Source: Nageia nagi (lineage: Eukaryota; Pinophyta). From it: a stretch of 64,000 bases of DNA. The notes beneath the pieces were generated by a model. It saw nothing but the letters and a program-made list of their open reading frames with translations, had not been told where the DNA came from and did no database searches. The stretch's first letter is position 1, and every line of letters starts with the position of its first letter. The stretch spans positions 177,320,001 to 177,384,000 of the forward strand of contig JBITNC010000001.1 in NCBI GenBank assembly GCA_050084985.1, written 5' to 3'. The position numbers were made by a program, and so were the translations under genes. Positions 35,940 to 46,510 of this stretch are shown here, one piece after another.

Positions 35940-36990
35940 TCAATGATGGAGGATGATAACAGTCACTTGTCCACTTATTTTTTGCTGGTGGAGTATGAGT
36001 ATCAAGAGATTGGTTTGGCTTTGCCTACTATGGTGAGCTGGTGGCTGGTGAAGATGGTGATGAAGGTTGAGGAGGAGGAGGTGCAGTAGTGTGATAAGGT
36101 TCACAATCTTCATCAAATTGGAATTTAACAATGGTGTCTTCAGCACCATTTTCTTGATTGGTTATGTCCACTTCTTCAAAAATCACATCTTTGCTGATGT
36201 GAATCTTGCCACTTAGTGGATTATAACACCTATAGGCTTTAGACATTCTAGAGTATCCCACTAAAATACATTTTATAGATTTTCCATCAAGTTTCTTCCT
36301 ATTTTATTTTGGCACATACACAAAAAGGTTGAGCCAAATATTTGAAAATGAGAAATGTTTGGCTGTACATCAAACCAAGCTTCATAAGGAGTGGTATACT
36401 TTACAACTAGAGTGGGAGATCTATTTAGAATATAAACAATAGTATGCATTGCTTCACCCCAAAAACTAGTGGAAAGGCCCTTTTCTTTTATCATGCATCT
36501 AGCCATCTCAACTATTATTTGGTTTTTCCTTTCAGCCACTCCATTTTGTTATAGAATGTAGGTAGTTATATATTGCCTAATAATGTCATGCTAATAGCAG
36601 AAGTTCTTAAATTTATTAGAAATGAATTCTCATTCTTTATCAATTCTAAACTTTTTAATAAAATAGCTAGATTATTTTTCAACAAGATATTTAAATTTAA
36701 CAAAACTCTCAAAAGAGTTAGACTTGTTTTGTAGTAAAAAATAAAGCAGCTCATCCTAAAGAAGTCATTAGTAAAAAGAATAATATATTTTAACTTACTT
36801 CCTTGGTTGGGAGTCTGTATTTCTTTACATAGGTCTTCATGCACCAGTTGAAGTGGGTACTTGGATCTATATTGGTGCTTTGGAAACTTCTCTCTATGTT
36901 GCTTGCCTACAATGCAACTTTCACGAACCTCACTACGTGTATGGAAGATGGCAAGAAGGCCTCTCACTAATGTTTGCAAACTATTTAATG
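35940..36990 (-). pseudogene. CopB integrase and C-terminal linker
   Basis: 36273-36539 gives MAERKNQIIVEMARCMIKEK, LSTSFWGEAMHTIVYILNRS and TTPYEAWFDVQPNISHFQIF. 36566-36979 gives CIVGKQHREKFPK, LQLVHEDLCKEIQTPNQGSK and YIILFTNDFFRMSCFIFYY. Together they show the finger-to-core region, core and GYS-like end of a Copia integrase. The first catalytic Asp is replaced (VHEDLC against the usual VHsDlcG is intact at D; FTNDFFR against FiDDfSR has N). A proline-rich linker (36028-36150) follows before reverse transcriptase. Frameshifts separate the pieces. Confidence 0.8.
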
Positions 36991-37027
36991 AGTGAAAATT
37001 TAAATGACCAAATTTTCTATGCCATAA

Positions 37028-37452
37028 CTAAGTAGAATCAATGGATGATTGTTTAGGTGTCATCCTGAGTATATACATCCTATTTTCAATCATATGGATG
37101 GTGGCTATAAGTTGGTTAGTAGCCTCATTTACTATGGTCCACCCTTTCCTTTTGAAGGTTGTTATATATCCTCTTATACTAATCTGACCAATACTTAATA
37201 TATTGTGCTTAAGGCCAAGAACAAAGAGAGTGTTATGCATATAAAATATCTTACCAATTTTAGATTTAAAGGTAACAATCCCTCTACTGTGGATGTTGAC
37301 ACTTTTGTTGTCACCAAACCTGACCTAGCTTGTGACATCGGTGTCAATATTAAGAAATAGGGATTTTTTCTAGTCATATGGTTAGAGCATCCACTATCTA
37401 GGTACCATACATCTTCTTCTTTAACCTGGAAACTACTATAGGTGAGGAACAT
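37028..37452 (-). pseudogene. CopB protease and GAG-pre-integrase region
   Basis: 37195-37452 contains VKEEDVWYLDSGCSNHMTRK, the typical Copia protease active site (WylDSGcsnHMt). 37028-37240 gives HNTLFVLGLKHNILSIGQ, matching the following v.yVPgLk.NLLSvgQl block, then a finger-like stretch. A frameshift lies in the overlap. The active-site Asp is intact. Confidence 0.8.
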
Positions 37453-37499
37453 GTTGCTCTCATCCTGATCTTCAACATACTGAGCTTTGAGCTTGGGAT

Positions 37500-38220
37500 T
37501 CTTCTTCTAGCAATGCAATTCTATGTGACCATATTTGTTACTAAAGTCATAATGTCTAGGTGTTTCATCTTGTGATCTTCTCTTAAAATTACCTCTTCCA
37601 CAGTCTCTTCTACCTCTACCTCTGCTACTGCTTCTTCCATATGATGATGATCCACCTCTTCCATGAGAGGATGAAGAAGAAGAACTAGGAGTTGATGAAG
37701 AGGGATCCTGACCCTTCATTTTCAACTTTCCTTGGAAATCTTGGTCCAAAGACTCAACTCTATCACTAATTTTATATTCATAGGTAGTTAAACTACCCTA
37801 CAACTCTGTAAGCATGAGTTGGGATAGGTTCTTTACTTCTTTAATGGCAGTGATAATGGGATCAAATCTTCTAGGCAAGCTCTAGAGCACCTTTTCCATA
37901 ATTCTAGTGTCTTCCATCTCTTCACCATGTGAATGGAGGGTATCTATAAGATCTTAGATATTAAAAAAGAAGATACTTATATTCTCTTCCTCTCTCATAT
38001 GGAGAGATTCGAAATCCTTCCTTAACAATTGGAGCTTTGCCACACGGACCTTAACTGATCCTTTGTATGCGATCTCTAAGATCTCCCATGCCTCCTTAGA
38101 AGTCTTACACTCTACAATTTTGGAAAATATGGACACATCTATCCTATATTGGATGGTAAATAATGCCTTAGCATCCTTCTTACAATTCTCCAACACTTCT
38201 TTCTTTTCATTTGTATTCAT
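37500..38220 (-). pseudogene. CopB gag (UBN2-type) with linker and degenerate zinc knuckle
   Basis: 37954-38220 reads MNTNEKKEVLENCKKDAKAL, then IFSKIVECKTSKEAWEIL, EIAYKGSVKVRVAKLQLLRK and DFESLHMREEENIS. This is the Copia gag family with its i......aKeAWd.L...y.G....k...L...fe.l.M.e.EsI signature. 37507-37749 is a Ser/Gly/Arg-rich linker ending RHYDFSNKYGHIELHC, where the knuckle's Cys pair is damaged. The stretch in between is frameshifted. Confidence 0.8.
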
Positions 38221-38408
38221 GGCTGTAAGGGTAACTTCATCTTTGAGTCAGTAAAACCTTGGGAAATAAATATCCACAAGTCTTAAGAGATATGAAATGT
38301 CTTCATCCGGATGCACCAATACTTGTAATGGTCTCTATTAAAATGAGAATCTATAATTGTAGTGAATTTCTTGGCTTTGAATCCATTTAACCTAATAAAT
38401 CTCTTACT

Positions 38409-38419
38409 CTGATACTAAT
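38409..38419 (-). other. CopB primer binding site (tRNA-iMet)
   Basis: Element orientation TTAGTATCAGAGT, one or two mismatches from TGGTATCAGAGC, next to the LTR end. Confidence 0.75.
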
Positions 38420-39280
38420 TGAAGATTTTGAAGAAAAATAATAATAATGTAGCTAGAATATAGTAAGGTTGACCACAGGCAGAATAAACAATGAGAACAA
38501 AAGATGGATACCAAAATATATTGTATTTTAGAGAAGTGAAAAAATACTACAAGGCTTGCTTGGAGATGAATAACAAAACATAAATTGCTCTCTACTTTAT
38601 ATTTTTGTTACGCCTAAGCTATCTATATTATATGTACTCAATTTGGTCAAAATAAAAATAAATGTAGCATGGGCTTCATTCATGCATTTGGTTGTTCATG
38701 CTGTAGCAAATAGAGGAAGCCCATGCCCTTTCTATCTACATGATATTGAATGTTGCAGATGGTAGAAGAAGCTTGTATCCTTTCTATCTACATGACATCT
38801 AAAAAATAGAAGGTAGATTAATTTTTAACCATTCTTGTATAGAAATTAATGTTGGTGGTTGAGCATTTAATTCTTGGGTAGAAATCCCTTAGACAAATTT
38901 TTTCAAGTGTTAATCTAGGTTCTAGAGCAAGATGGATATTGTAGAATAACAAGACCTGGGGTCTAGGGTCTAAAATGATGACATTATCCATCCAAAATAG
39001 TGGGTGCAAGTAGCAGATGAAGCTTGAAAGGTAGAAAGTCTTGAAAAAAGAGAACCCAGATGTTGGAAATTAGATCTCATATGGAATGAAATAGAGCCCA
39101 AAGAATAGTAGGGCCCAAAGAATAAAGATGCAAGGAGACAGTGCCTAAAGACAAGATAGAGACAAAGCCTCAAAGGAGATAGCCTAACACTCAAAGAGTA
39201 AAAGTGTTGCTTGGGAAGGGAGATAGAGCTCGGAGTCTACTAGTAACATCCAAAGAATGGAGATTAACTATTTTCAAATT
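38420..39280 (-). repeat. CopB 5' LTR
   Basis: About 860 bp, homologous to the 3' LTR but about 115 bp shorter through internal deletions. The outer end (TTTTCAAATT where TTTTTAATCA is expected) is decayed, so the boundary is accurate to a few bases. Confidence 0.8.
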
Positions 39281-39614
39281 CTAGTAGAAGGATTAGAGGT
39301 CATGTCTAGGAACTGAGAGAGTTTCTTGATATCTAGGTCTATAGATCATAGGAAAGAGGTGGATTTTGAGTAACAACATAAAATACCTTTGCTTGCAAGT
39401 GGCATTAAGGATTTGAGCACTAAGAGAGAGTATCTCTTCGAGTCAAGAGCTATTGAAAGCATATGATGGATTTGATTCAAAAACTCGATAATGTAAAATA
39501 CTACAAGAGATAACATAGGACATTTATAAAAATCAATCAAAATGATAGAGTGAGGGATATTTCTTTTAGTTTAAATGGATATCAAGAGCATGTTGAGCAA
39601 AAGCATCTTTATAT
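39281..39614. other. Short spacer between CopB and the CopA plus copy; no gene identified
   Basis: The minus strand has an open run of 64 codons (39346-39540) without recognisable motif. It may be the continuation of the LINE interrupted by CopB, but nothing in it shows this. Confidence 0.4.
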
Positions 39615-40063
39615 TGTTAGAATTTGTAATATAATAGTGTAATATTTCTTCTTAATATAAATTCACTTAATACTTAAAGTATCATTAGATACATTAAAGT
39701 ATTAAGAGAATAAAAATAGGTATGAGATTAAAAAAAGGTAAAAGATTAAAAATAGAAAAGAGATTAATTATAGAGTGGATTTCTTCTTATAAAAAGAGAA
39801 GAACTCTCCCTTTCTCTAGTTACAATGTAAGCTTTGCTATAGGTTTAGAGTGTGTGAGAGAGAAAAAAAAATTTGTAAGAGAGATCTTTGATAATTAAAA
39901 TATCTTAGTTAGTAGATGTACTCATAAGGAGGAAGGAATCACTTTATATCTTGTATTATTTATGAGATTGATTTGAGTTATTATGCTATTGTGTTGATGT
40001 TGAAAATGCTTTCTTGAGATCTTGGTAGATTAAAAGTTAATTTAGGAAAAGTTAATTTCTTCA
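39615..40063 (+). repeat. CopA-plus 5' LTR
   Basis: 449 bp, TGTTAG...TTCTTCA. It lacks the CTTTAACCTTACC block and has AGTATCATTAGATAC, as in the CopA-minus LTRs. TATAAAAAGAG at about 39788 is a candidate TATA box. Confidence 0.9.
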
Positions 40064-40065
40064 AG

Positions 40066-40077
40066 TGGTATCAAAGC
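40066..40077 (+). other. CopA-plus primer binding site (tRNA-iMet)
   Basis: TGGTATCAAAGC, one mismatch from TGGTATCAGAGC, two bases after the LTR. Confidence 0.9.
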
Positions 40078-40549
40078 AGTTCTTGGAGGCTCCTCTTCAA
40101 CATCTTTGAGGGTCCTTCTTCTTTTGTCTAAATCTACTTTGTTGAGGTAAAAGGGCTTGAAGGTATAATCTTCCTTCTACCTTATTCATTATCAAATTTT
40201 ACTTTATTACTAACCAATTTGTGGTTATTTTATTATAAAATTTTATTTAGCAAAATTTGTTCAAAGTAGATATTATTGTCATATTTTTTGTTATACTAAC
40301 ATGTTAGTTCTATTTTTAAGCTTTTGTTATGCATTACTTTTACTAACAATAGTTTCTTAGTTACAATTTTTTTAAGTAAAATTGGTTAATGTGTAGCAAG
40401 TAGATTTACTTAAATTTAGCAATAATAAATTATTATAGGTTAATTTTGCAAGTTTCTACTTAATGTAGTGATAGTTAAAAATTTTACAATTTTTTTAACT
40501 ATAATGTTATTATTGCAAATTTTTTATAATACTAATATGTTTGTAAAAA

Positions 40550-41145
40550 TAAAATTGCATGCAAATTACATGTATGCATTTTTTAAATAGTTTACATGCA
40601 TACATTTTTTTTAATATATTACATGCATGCATTTTTTAAAGAGCTATTACATGCATGGATTTTTTAGAGAGCTTTATATTACATGCATTTTTTAATATAT
40701 TGCATGCATGCGGTTTTTAAAAATAGAAATTATATGCATGCATTTTTTAGACAACTTGATATTACATGCATGCATTTTTAAAAAATAGAAAAATACATGC
40801 ATGCATTTTTTTAGAAAGCTTTATATTACATACATGCATTTTTAAAAAATAGAAAAATACATGCATGCATTTTTTAGAGAGCTTTATATTACATGCATGT
40901 GTTTTTTTAGTATATTACATGCATGCGTTTTTTAAAAATAGAAAAATACATGCATGCATTTTTTAGAAAGCTTTATATTACATGCATGCATTTTTGTAAA
41001 ATAGAAAAATACATGCATGCATTTTTTAATATATTACATGGATACGTTTTTTAAAAATAGAAATTACATGCATGCATTTTTTAGAGAGCTTTATATTACA
41101 TGCATGCATTTTTTAAAAATAAAAATACATGCAAGCATTTTTTTA
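40550..41145 (+). repeat. Minisatellite rich in ATGCATGC (RY words)
   Basis: Roughly twenty repeats of a 28-35-bp unit (TTACATGCATGCATTTTTTA with GAGAGCTTTATA or AAAATAGAAA spacers). The CopA-minus leader has no such array at the equivalent place, so it expanded in this copy. A (TA)n run follows at about 41226-41280. Confidence 0.85.
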
Positions 41146-41245
41146 AAGAAATTCATTTTTTTATATATATAATATTTTGTTCATTTTATTAAAAAATAAT
41201 ATGAGCTAAAGGTTGCATTAATTGTTATTTAAAATTTGAGTCTGT

Positions 41246-41280
<35 letters not shown>

Positions 41281-41499
41281 TGTTCATTTTATTAAAAAAT
41301 AGTATGAGGTAAAGGTTGCATTAATTGCTATTTAAAATTTGAATGTTTATTTGCTAATTTTACCATAAGTGCAAGTTATTTTAAGGAATTTTTTAAAAAT
41401 AGAATATCTATAAGTGGAAAATTAATTATGCATGAATGGAATAATGTTAATTAATTATGCATAGATTAATTTTAATAATGCATGGATTAATTATGTATG

Positions 41500-42040
41500 C
41501 ATGATTAGTTTTTTGTTTTAATGCATATTTTTATTTTTTGCTAAATTGTTTAATTTTTTATCTTAGTGCATATTTTTTGCCAAGTGGATAGAATTTTAAT
41601 GCATGGTTAATTTTTTGTCCTAGTGCATATTTTTTGCCAAGTGGATAGAATTTTAATGCATGGTTAATTTTTTGTCCTAGTGCATATTTTTTGCCAAGTT
41701 TATAGAATTTTAATGCATGGTTAATTTTTTGTCCTAATGCATATTTGTTTGCTAAGTGCATAGAATTTTATTGCATGGTTAATTTTTTGTCCTAGTGCAT
41801 ATTTTTTGCTAAGTGAATAGAATTTTAATGCATTGTTAATTTTTTGTCCTAATACATATTTTTTGCTAAGTGGATAGAATTCTTTAATGCATGGTTAATT
41901 TTTTATCCTATTGCATGATGTTTGCTAAGTGGATAAAATTTTTAAATGCATGGTTTAATATATTATCCTAATGCATATTTTTGTTATGTAGTAAAATTTT
42001 TAAATGCATGGTTTAATATTTTGTCCTAATGCTTATGGAT
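41500..42040 (+). repeat. 57-bp minisatellite in the CopA leader
   Basis: Eight to nine copies of a unit containing TTTTTGTCCTAGTGCATA, TTTTTTGCCAAGTGGATAGA and ATTTTAATGCATGGTTAA. Spacing is 57 bp in the well-preserved part (41566 to 41623). The minus copy has three or four related units at 8480-8720. Since 57 is a multiple of 3 the array gives a false ORF. Confidence 0.85.
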
Positions 42041-43013
42041 AGATAAAAATTCTCTTTAAGTACTTTTGCCTACGAATTTTTTGATGATAATTTGCAAATA
42101 AAGGATTATTCTAAGTTCAATTTTTAAGTAACAAAGGGGATAATTTCTCAATTGTTGATATTGAACCTTTGTATAGAGATCCATTAGAAGTTGTAACAAA
42201 ACCCATTGGATTCTTAGGTTCATTTGTTGTTACCTAATATTAATGATCCTTTGTAAACAGATCCATTAGAGGTTGTGACAAAATCCATTAGACTTTTTGG
42301 TTCATACTTATGGATGATGTTGGATGTAGTTTCATGTTTAAAGTATTTTATTATTTTGCACTTTTACTTTATATATAAAGTACATAAACATTGAAAATTA
42401 CTTTCTCTAAAATGAACACATTTGCATATTTTTTCACATGACTTGTTTGAGGAGCCATGAGATGAGGATAAGGTAAACTGGAGCCTTTTAATCTGATGAT
42501 TCAAATGGTGAAAAGTTTGTACTAGTTAATTTTCTTTAAGTCCTCTCTTGGTCTAGATTTAACTCCATATAGGTGGACAACCATGTGTGTAGTGATACCA
42601 CATGTTCATTCATCTATTCAAGGATTATCCTAATAACCTAAGAGAAAAATTGAAAATTTAATCAAGATAATTAATTTATTCGATCCAACATACATCATAA
42701 CCTTAGAAAATAGCTAGTAATTCTCTTTATGAGAGTATATTATTATCTAAAATGAACTGATTGAAGATTGGTATGACCTAGGCTCCTTGCGGGCATCTAG
42801 GTGAAGGCTTAATTTTAGATAAAAAATTAACCTCAACTCTTCCCTTTATACGATTATATTTAGCAATGAAGATGCTAGATGTATGATTATAATTCTTATT
42901 AACAATTTAAGCATTTGATTTGTTGATTAGTTCAAACATGTATTTATATGATTATTAATTTAAATTCAACATGTATGCTTATAATATTTATCATCTTCAT
43001 ATTTTTTGTAGCA

Positions 43014-43940
43014 ATGGGAGATTCTTTTGCACCCAAGCATATCTTACATGGTTTCAACTATGGTATTTGGGAACCTAAGATGAAAGTAATACTTTAAGAT
43101 TGAAAACTTTGGATGATTATCAGTGAAAATCAAGTTGCTCCATCAAAGGAGAAGGAACTTAAAGCTTATAATACAAAAAAATAATTTAGCAACTTCTACA
43201 ATATTTTATCTTATTTCAGATGAAATCCTTATCATGATATCTTCTCCAAACTCTGTAAAGAAAGCTTAAGAAAAAATGAATACCTTGGCATCAAATTCTC
43301 TAAAAGGTTTCCCATTCTTTAGAAATTACTGCGATTACATCAAAAAGAAAATGAAAGTGTGGCAATATACATGAATAAAGTTATTAACATTAGGACCTAG
43401 CTTGTGGAATGTGGTTGCAATTGGATCAATGATGAGTTTCTAACTTTCGTTATCCTTAAAAATCTCTCTACTAAATTTAGTCACTTTGTGATTGTTATTA
43501 AAACTAAACTTGATGATGAAAAAAAGTGTTCTCCTTAGAAAATCTTTCAAAGCTTCTCTTGAAATATGAGAAAATAATTAACAATAAAATGTTGATGACT
43601 ACTCCTAAGGAGCTTTCTATAGCATTTGATCCAATGAAGCTTTACTTCAAAAAGAATAGCCATAACCAAAAGAAAGGTTCTCATGCTCTTAAGAGGAACT
43701 TCAATAAAGATGGAAATAATAAGATTTATGATCATGCTAAGTCAAAAAAAATCCAAAATTAAATTTAATAGAAATTGTAATTTATGTGACATCTATGGTC
43801 ATAAAGAAGTTGATTGCTTCAAGAAAAATAAATATCAAGATAAAAAAGAATATGAAAAATCAAATAAACCTAATAATAAGAAGAAGAATAAGAATTTTGA
43901 TTATGTTGTTATCTTTTACTCCAAATCTCACATCTTTTAA
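43014..43940 (+). pseudogene. CopA-plus gag with zinc knuckle
   Basis: ATG at 43014 begins MGDSFAPKHILHGFNYGIWE, fitting the LnGxNYxxW..kM start of Copia gag. After several stops come ENESVAIYMNKVINIRT and LTFVILKNLSTKFSHFVIVI, matching the eSi..y...v..i...L...G..i.de....iL.sLp..y..fv core. The knuckle CNLCDIYGHKEVDCFKK (43777-43830) is intact: C-x2-C-x4-H-x4-C. Multiple stops and at least two frameshifts make it non-functional. Confidence 0.75.
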
Positions 43941-44105
43941 AATGATTAGATTATTTATTCTAGATGCACTAATCATGTATTTTGAGAAGACTAAATTTAA
44001 AAAAAAATTAAAGTATAGAAAAGATGGAGTTACGATAGGTGATAATTTAGTCCTTGAAGTTCAAGGTATTGAAAGTGTGTTGATACAAGGAAAGATTATT
44101 AAGAA
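43940..44105 (+). pseudogene. CopA-plus protease remnant, N-terminal side of the E2 insertion
   Basis: Frame 43786-44139 gives FILDALIMYFEKTKF, then GVTIGDNLVLEVQGIESVLI and GKIIKN. The last blocks are the Copia protease v.iGd...l.v.G.G.v......i.nV sequence. The active site DSG is lost (LDAL). E2 interrupts directly after IIKN, and the sequence resumes at 51704 with KNMLYVPKLTMNLL. Confidence 0.7.
44101..44105. repeat. E2 target site duplication, left (AAGAA)
   Basis: AAGAA before the E2 left end recurs exactly at 51704-51708 after its right end. Removing E2 plus one copy restores the protease reading of CopA across the junction. Confidence 0.95.
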
Positions 44106-44901
44106 TGTTGACAAATATTTTGAGAATGTAAATAAATAAATAATTACAAAACCCAAGATACTTATTTTGAGCTATGGATAGAAATGTAGACCATATAAAA
44201 AAATAGGAGAAAAAGATAGCCACTTTAGAATTAGGATGATAATACCAATCAAGAACTGTGATTTGTATACTTACCTTATGGAGTGTACTTGACATCAAAA
44301 AATGATGATATATTTGATATATGGATGGTAGAAGAATCTTGCTCTAGAAGCTATGACTTGAAATATCACAAAAAGAGGATTACGAGCGATCTATATGTTG
44401 TACATGAGGAGCATCGATAGTGTATTTAGCATGAATAAGGAGCATCGATGATCTTCATCAGAGTGTCCTTTGCTTTCAAATCAAGTTAATTATTTACACA
44501 TAGATGTTTTAAATAGAGTATAGATTGTTGATGTCAGAATAACTCACGTAAGAAAGTACATAAACCATAACCTTGAATGGTAATATCAAAAGACACCTAA
44601 AGGATTACCACCACCAAGACCAGATATGGGATCATGTATCTTCTTAATGTGAACTTACTATTAGATCCCTATTTATATAGATAATAATATCACCTACTCC
44701 TTAGGTTGACGTGCACCTACATAAACAAGGTTAGCCCACAATACATAATGATATTTAAGACAACCATATATTCAAAATAAATATTAACATTATAATCATA
44801 TTCAAGATAAGCATTGATATCATTGCATTAAATTTCTAGGTGTGTATTAGTGTAAGCAAATGTATTTATTTAAATGGATAAATAAATTTTATGTGATAAC
44901 A
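44106..44901 (-). repeat. E2 3' LTR
   Basis: 796 bp. In element orientation it begins TGTTATCACATAAAATT and ends AATATTTGTCAACA. It contains the conserved TATATAAATAGGGATC promoter, a type B palindrome relic (44375-44391) and GGAGCATCGAT words (about 44408-44450). Confidence 0.9.
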
Positions 44902-44914
44902 GATGCCCCACTTT
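44902..44914 (-). other. E2 polypurine tract
   Basis: AAAGTGGGGCATC in element orientation, identical to E1. Confidence 0.8.
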
Positions 44915-45235
44915 GGATGAGAAATTGATATCACTAGGTGCATTGAGATTTTTCATTCAAAGTACAAATCAAGATGTCATAGCAATGAAATATTAGCATA
45001 ATACGAACACTAATCAATCTAAATTTCAACAAATATTGTAATATAGCAAAACTTGTAAAAGTTAGATATGGGTTGAGAAAACTCCCTGTTATGATGTTTT
45101 TCAATCTACCCCTTATCATGATACTGATAAGACATGACCACACATGACAACACATGACCACACAAGACCTTATCGACGAGACAACATATGACATATGATA
45201 ACCTTGAAAAACACAAGTGAATAGCATACTGTAGA

Positions 45236-45570
45236 AGAATGGGAGCTTAACTCCATGCCTAGAGGCATGATAATATGAGAGTTAAAACTCTATGCCAAGG
45301 GGCATGATATGATGAGAGCTGAAACTTTGTGCCAAGAGGCATGATATGATGAGAGCTAAAACTCTATGCCAAAAGGCATGATATGATGAGATTTGAAACT
45401 TTATGCCAAGAGGCATGATATGATGAGAGCTGAAACTTTGCACCAAGGGGCATGATAATATGATGAGACCTAAAACTTTACACCAAGGGGCATGATAATA
45501 TGTGATAATGTGTGAAACCTCATGCTGAAGAACCATGATGTCTGTGTGGGAGCTAAAACTCTATGCCAAG
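45236..45570 (-). repeat. E2 internal tandem repeat
   Basis: About eight copies of a 36-44-bp unit (plus strand GGCATGATATGATGAGAGCT, GAAACTTTGTGCCAAGA). The complement shares CATGCCTCTTGG with the E1 repeat at 29240-29790. Related single units occur at about 48410-48475, on the other side of the PMD gene. Confidence 0.8.
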
Positions 45571-46320
45571 AGGCATATAACTAAATATGATCCAAGATAT
45601 AGTCATATAGGTAATTCTTCATCATGTTCAGCAAATCAAGATGTTTAATCTAATAAAATAAAGAATGCGAGTGATCTATTTTGACAGAAGCACATTGTTG
45701 ATGATCTTTAATGCTTGACAAAAGAAGGCCATGGGTAATCCTTTTCTTAAGGAATTTTTGAAAACTATAAAACTTGAATAATGGCGTATTTTTTGCTAAT
45801 TCTAATTGACTTATTTGTTTACCTACTTATAATCCATAGGTGCACAAATAGAGATTATCTAGAGATATATGCTCTTGAAATCTTATGAAAAAGGTTTGAC
45901 CTCCTTTCATTATTACTTGCTTGCATTTTTAAAGTGGAGAGTGCTTAGGAGTTTTGAGAACTTGTTCAATGGGTGCTTGTTCTTGACTTTGTTACTGTCA
46001 ACTTATGATTATTTTTGCTTCTTTTTCACAGCTTCCTATCATGGCTTTACTAATCACATGCTGAAAGGGACATAAAGATGCTTTGATAATGAACCCTCCT
46101 GCTAGGCATTAGGTAAGTCATCTTTACCTATCTTTTCTTTGGTGTATTCCTACTTTTCCTATATTTTTATAACTTTTCTATAAATTTGGCATTCTGTCTC
46201 TAAGGTTTTACCCATTAGAATACCTATGATTTTATTTTTGACTTTTAGTGCTATTTTCATTTTTCTACCTCTGTGATAAGGTTTGTCTTTTTTGTATGAC
46301 CCTGTACATGAGATTTTATC

Positions 46321-46430
46321 ATCATGTTGTATGGGAAGAGGGCCATTGGTGATCCCTTCTACCTTAGTTTAGATCATGGGTGGTCCTCTTTTACTGTAGT
46401 TTGGACCGTGGGTAGTCCTCTTTTACTATT
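46321..46430. repeat. Type B palindrome cluster upstream of the E2 PMD gene
   Basis: GGGCCATTGGTGATCCC (about 46340), GATCATGGGTGGTCC (about 46373) and GGACCGTGGGTAGTCC (about 46403) occur every 30-34 bases, mirroring the three-copy cluster upstream of the PMD start in E1 (28393-28469). The conserved position makes a role in the antisense transcript or its promoter possible. Confidence 0.65.
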
Positions 46431-46510
46431 TTGCAAAACTCAAAAAATACATTAATAACTGGAACTAATATTACTTTTTGGGTTCTTTTTGCTAGGATTG
46501 TAGCTATTAC

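Larger units (their letters stand above)
33235..39280 (-). mobile_element. Ty1/Copia LTR retrotransposon CopB, minus strand
   Basis: LTRs at 33235-34210 and 38420 to about 39280 enclose, on the minus strand, primer site, gag (UBN2 type), zinc knuckle, protease, GAG-pre-integrase, integrase, reverse transcriptase, RNase H and polypurine tract, in full Copia order. Every domain has stops or frameshifts. Target duplications could not be recognised: left flank AACTC, and the right LTR end has decayed. It is inserted in the LINE tail. Its LTRs and proteins are distinct from CopA. Confidence 0.85.

Noticed and set aside
41558-41761. 67-codon ORF with a 19-residue protein repeat
   Set aside because: The 57-bp DNA repeat has a length divisible by three and so produces a periodic false protein. 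It lies in an untranslated leader.
40550-42040. Regular repeats reminiscent of a CRISPR array
   Set aside because: Repeats and spacers are both repetitive and degenerate, there are no cas genes, and the DNA is eukaryotic. It is a minisatellite.
43547-43735. Minus-strand ORF across CopA gag
   Set aside because: Antisense shadow of the gag/zinc-knuckle coding strand.
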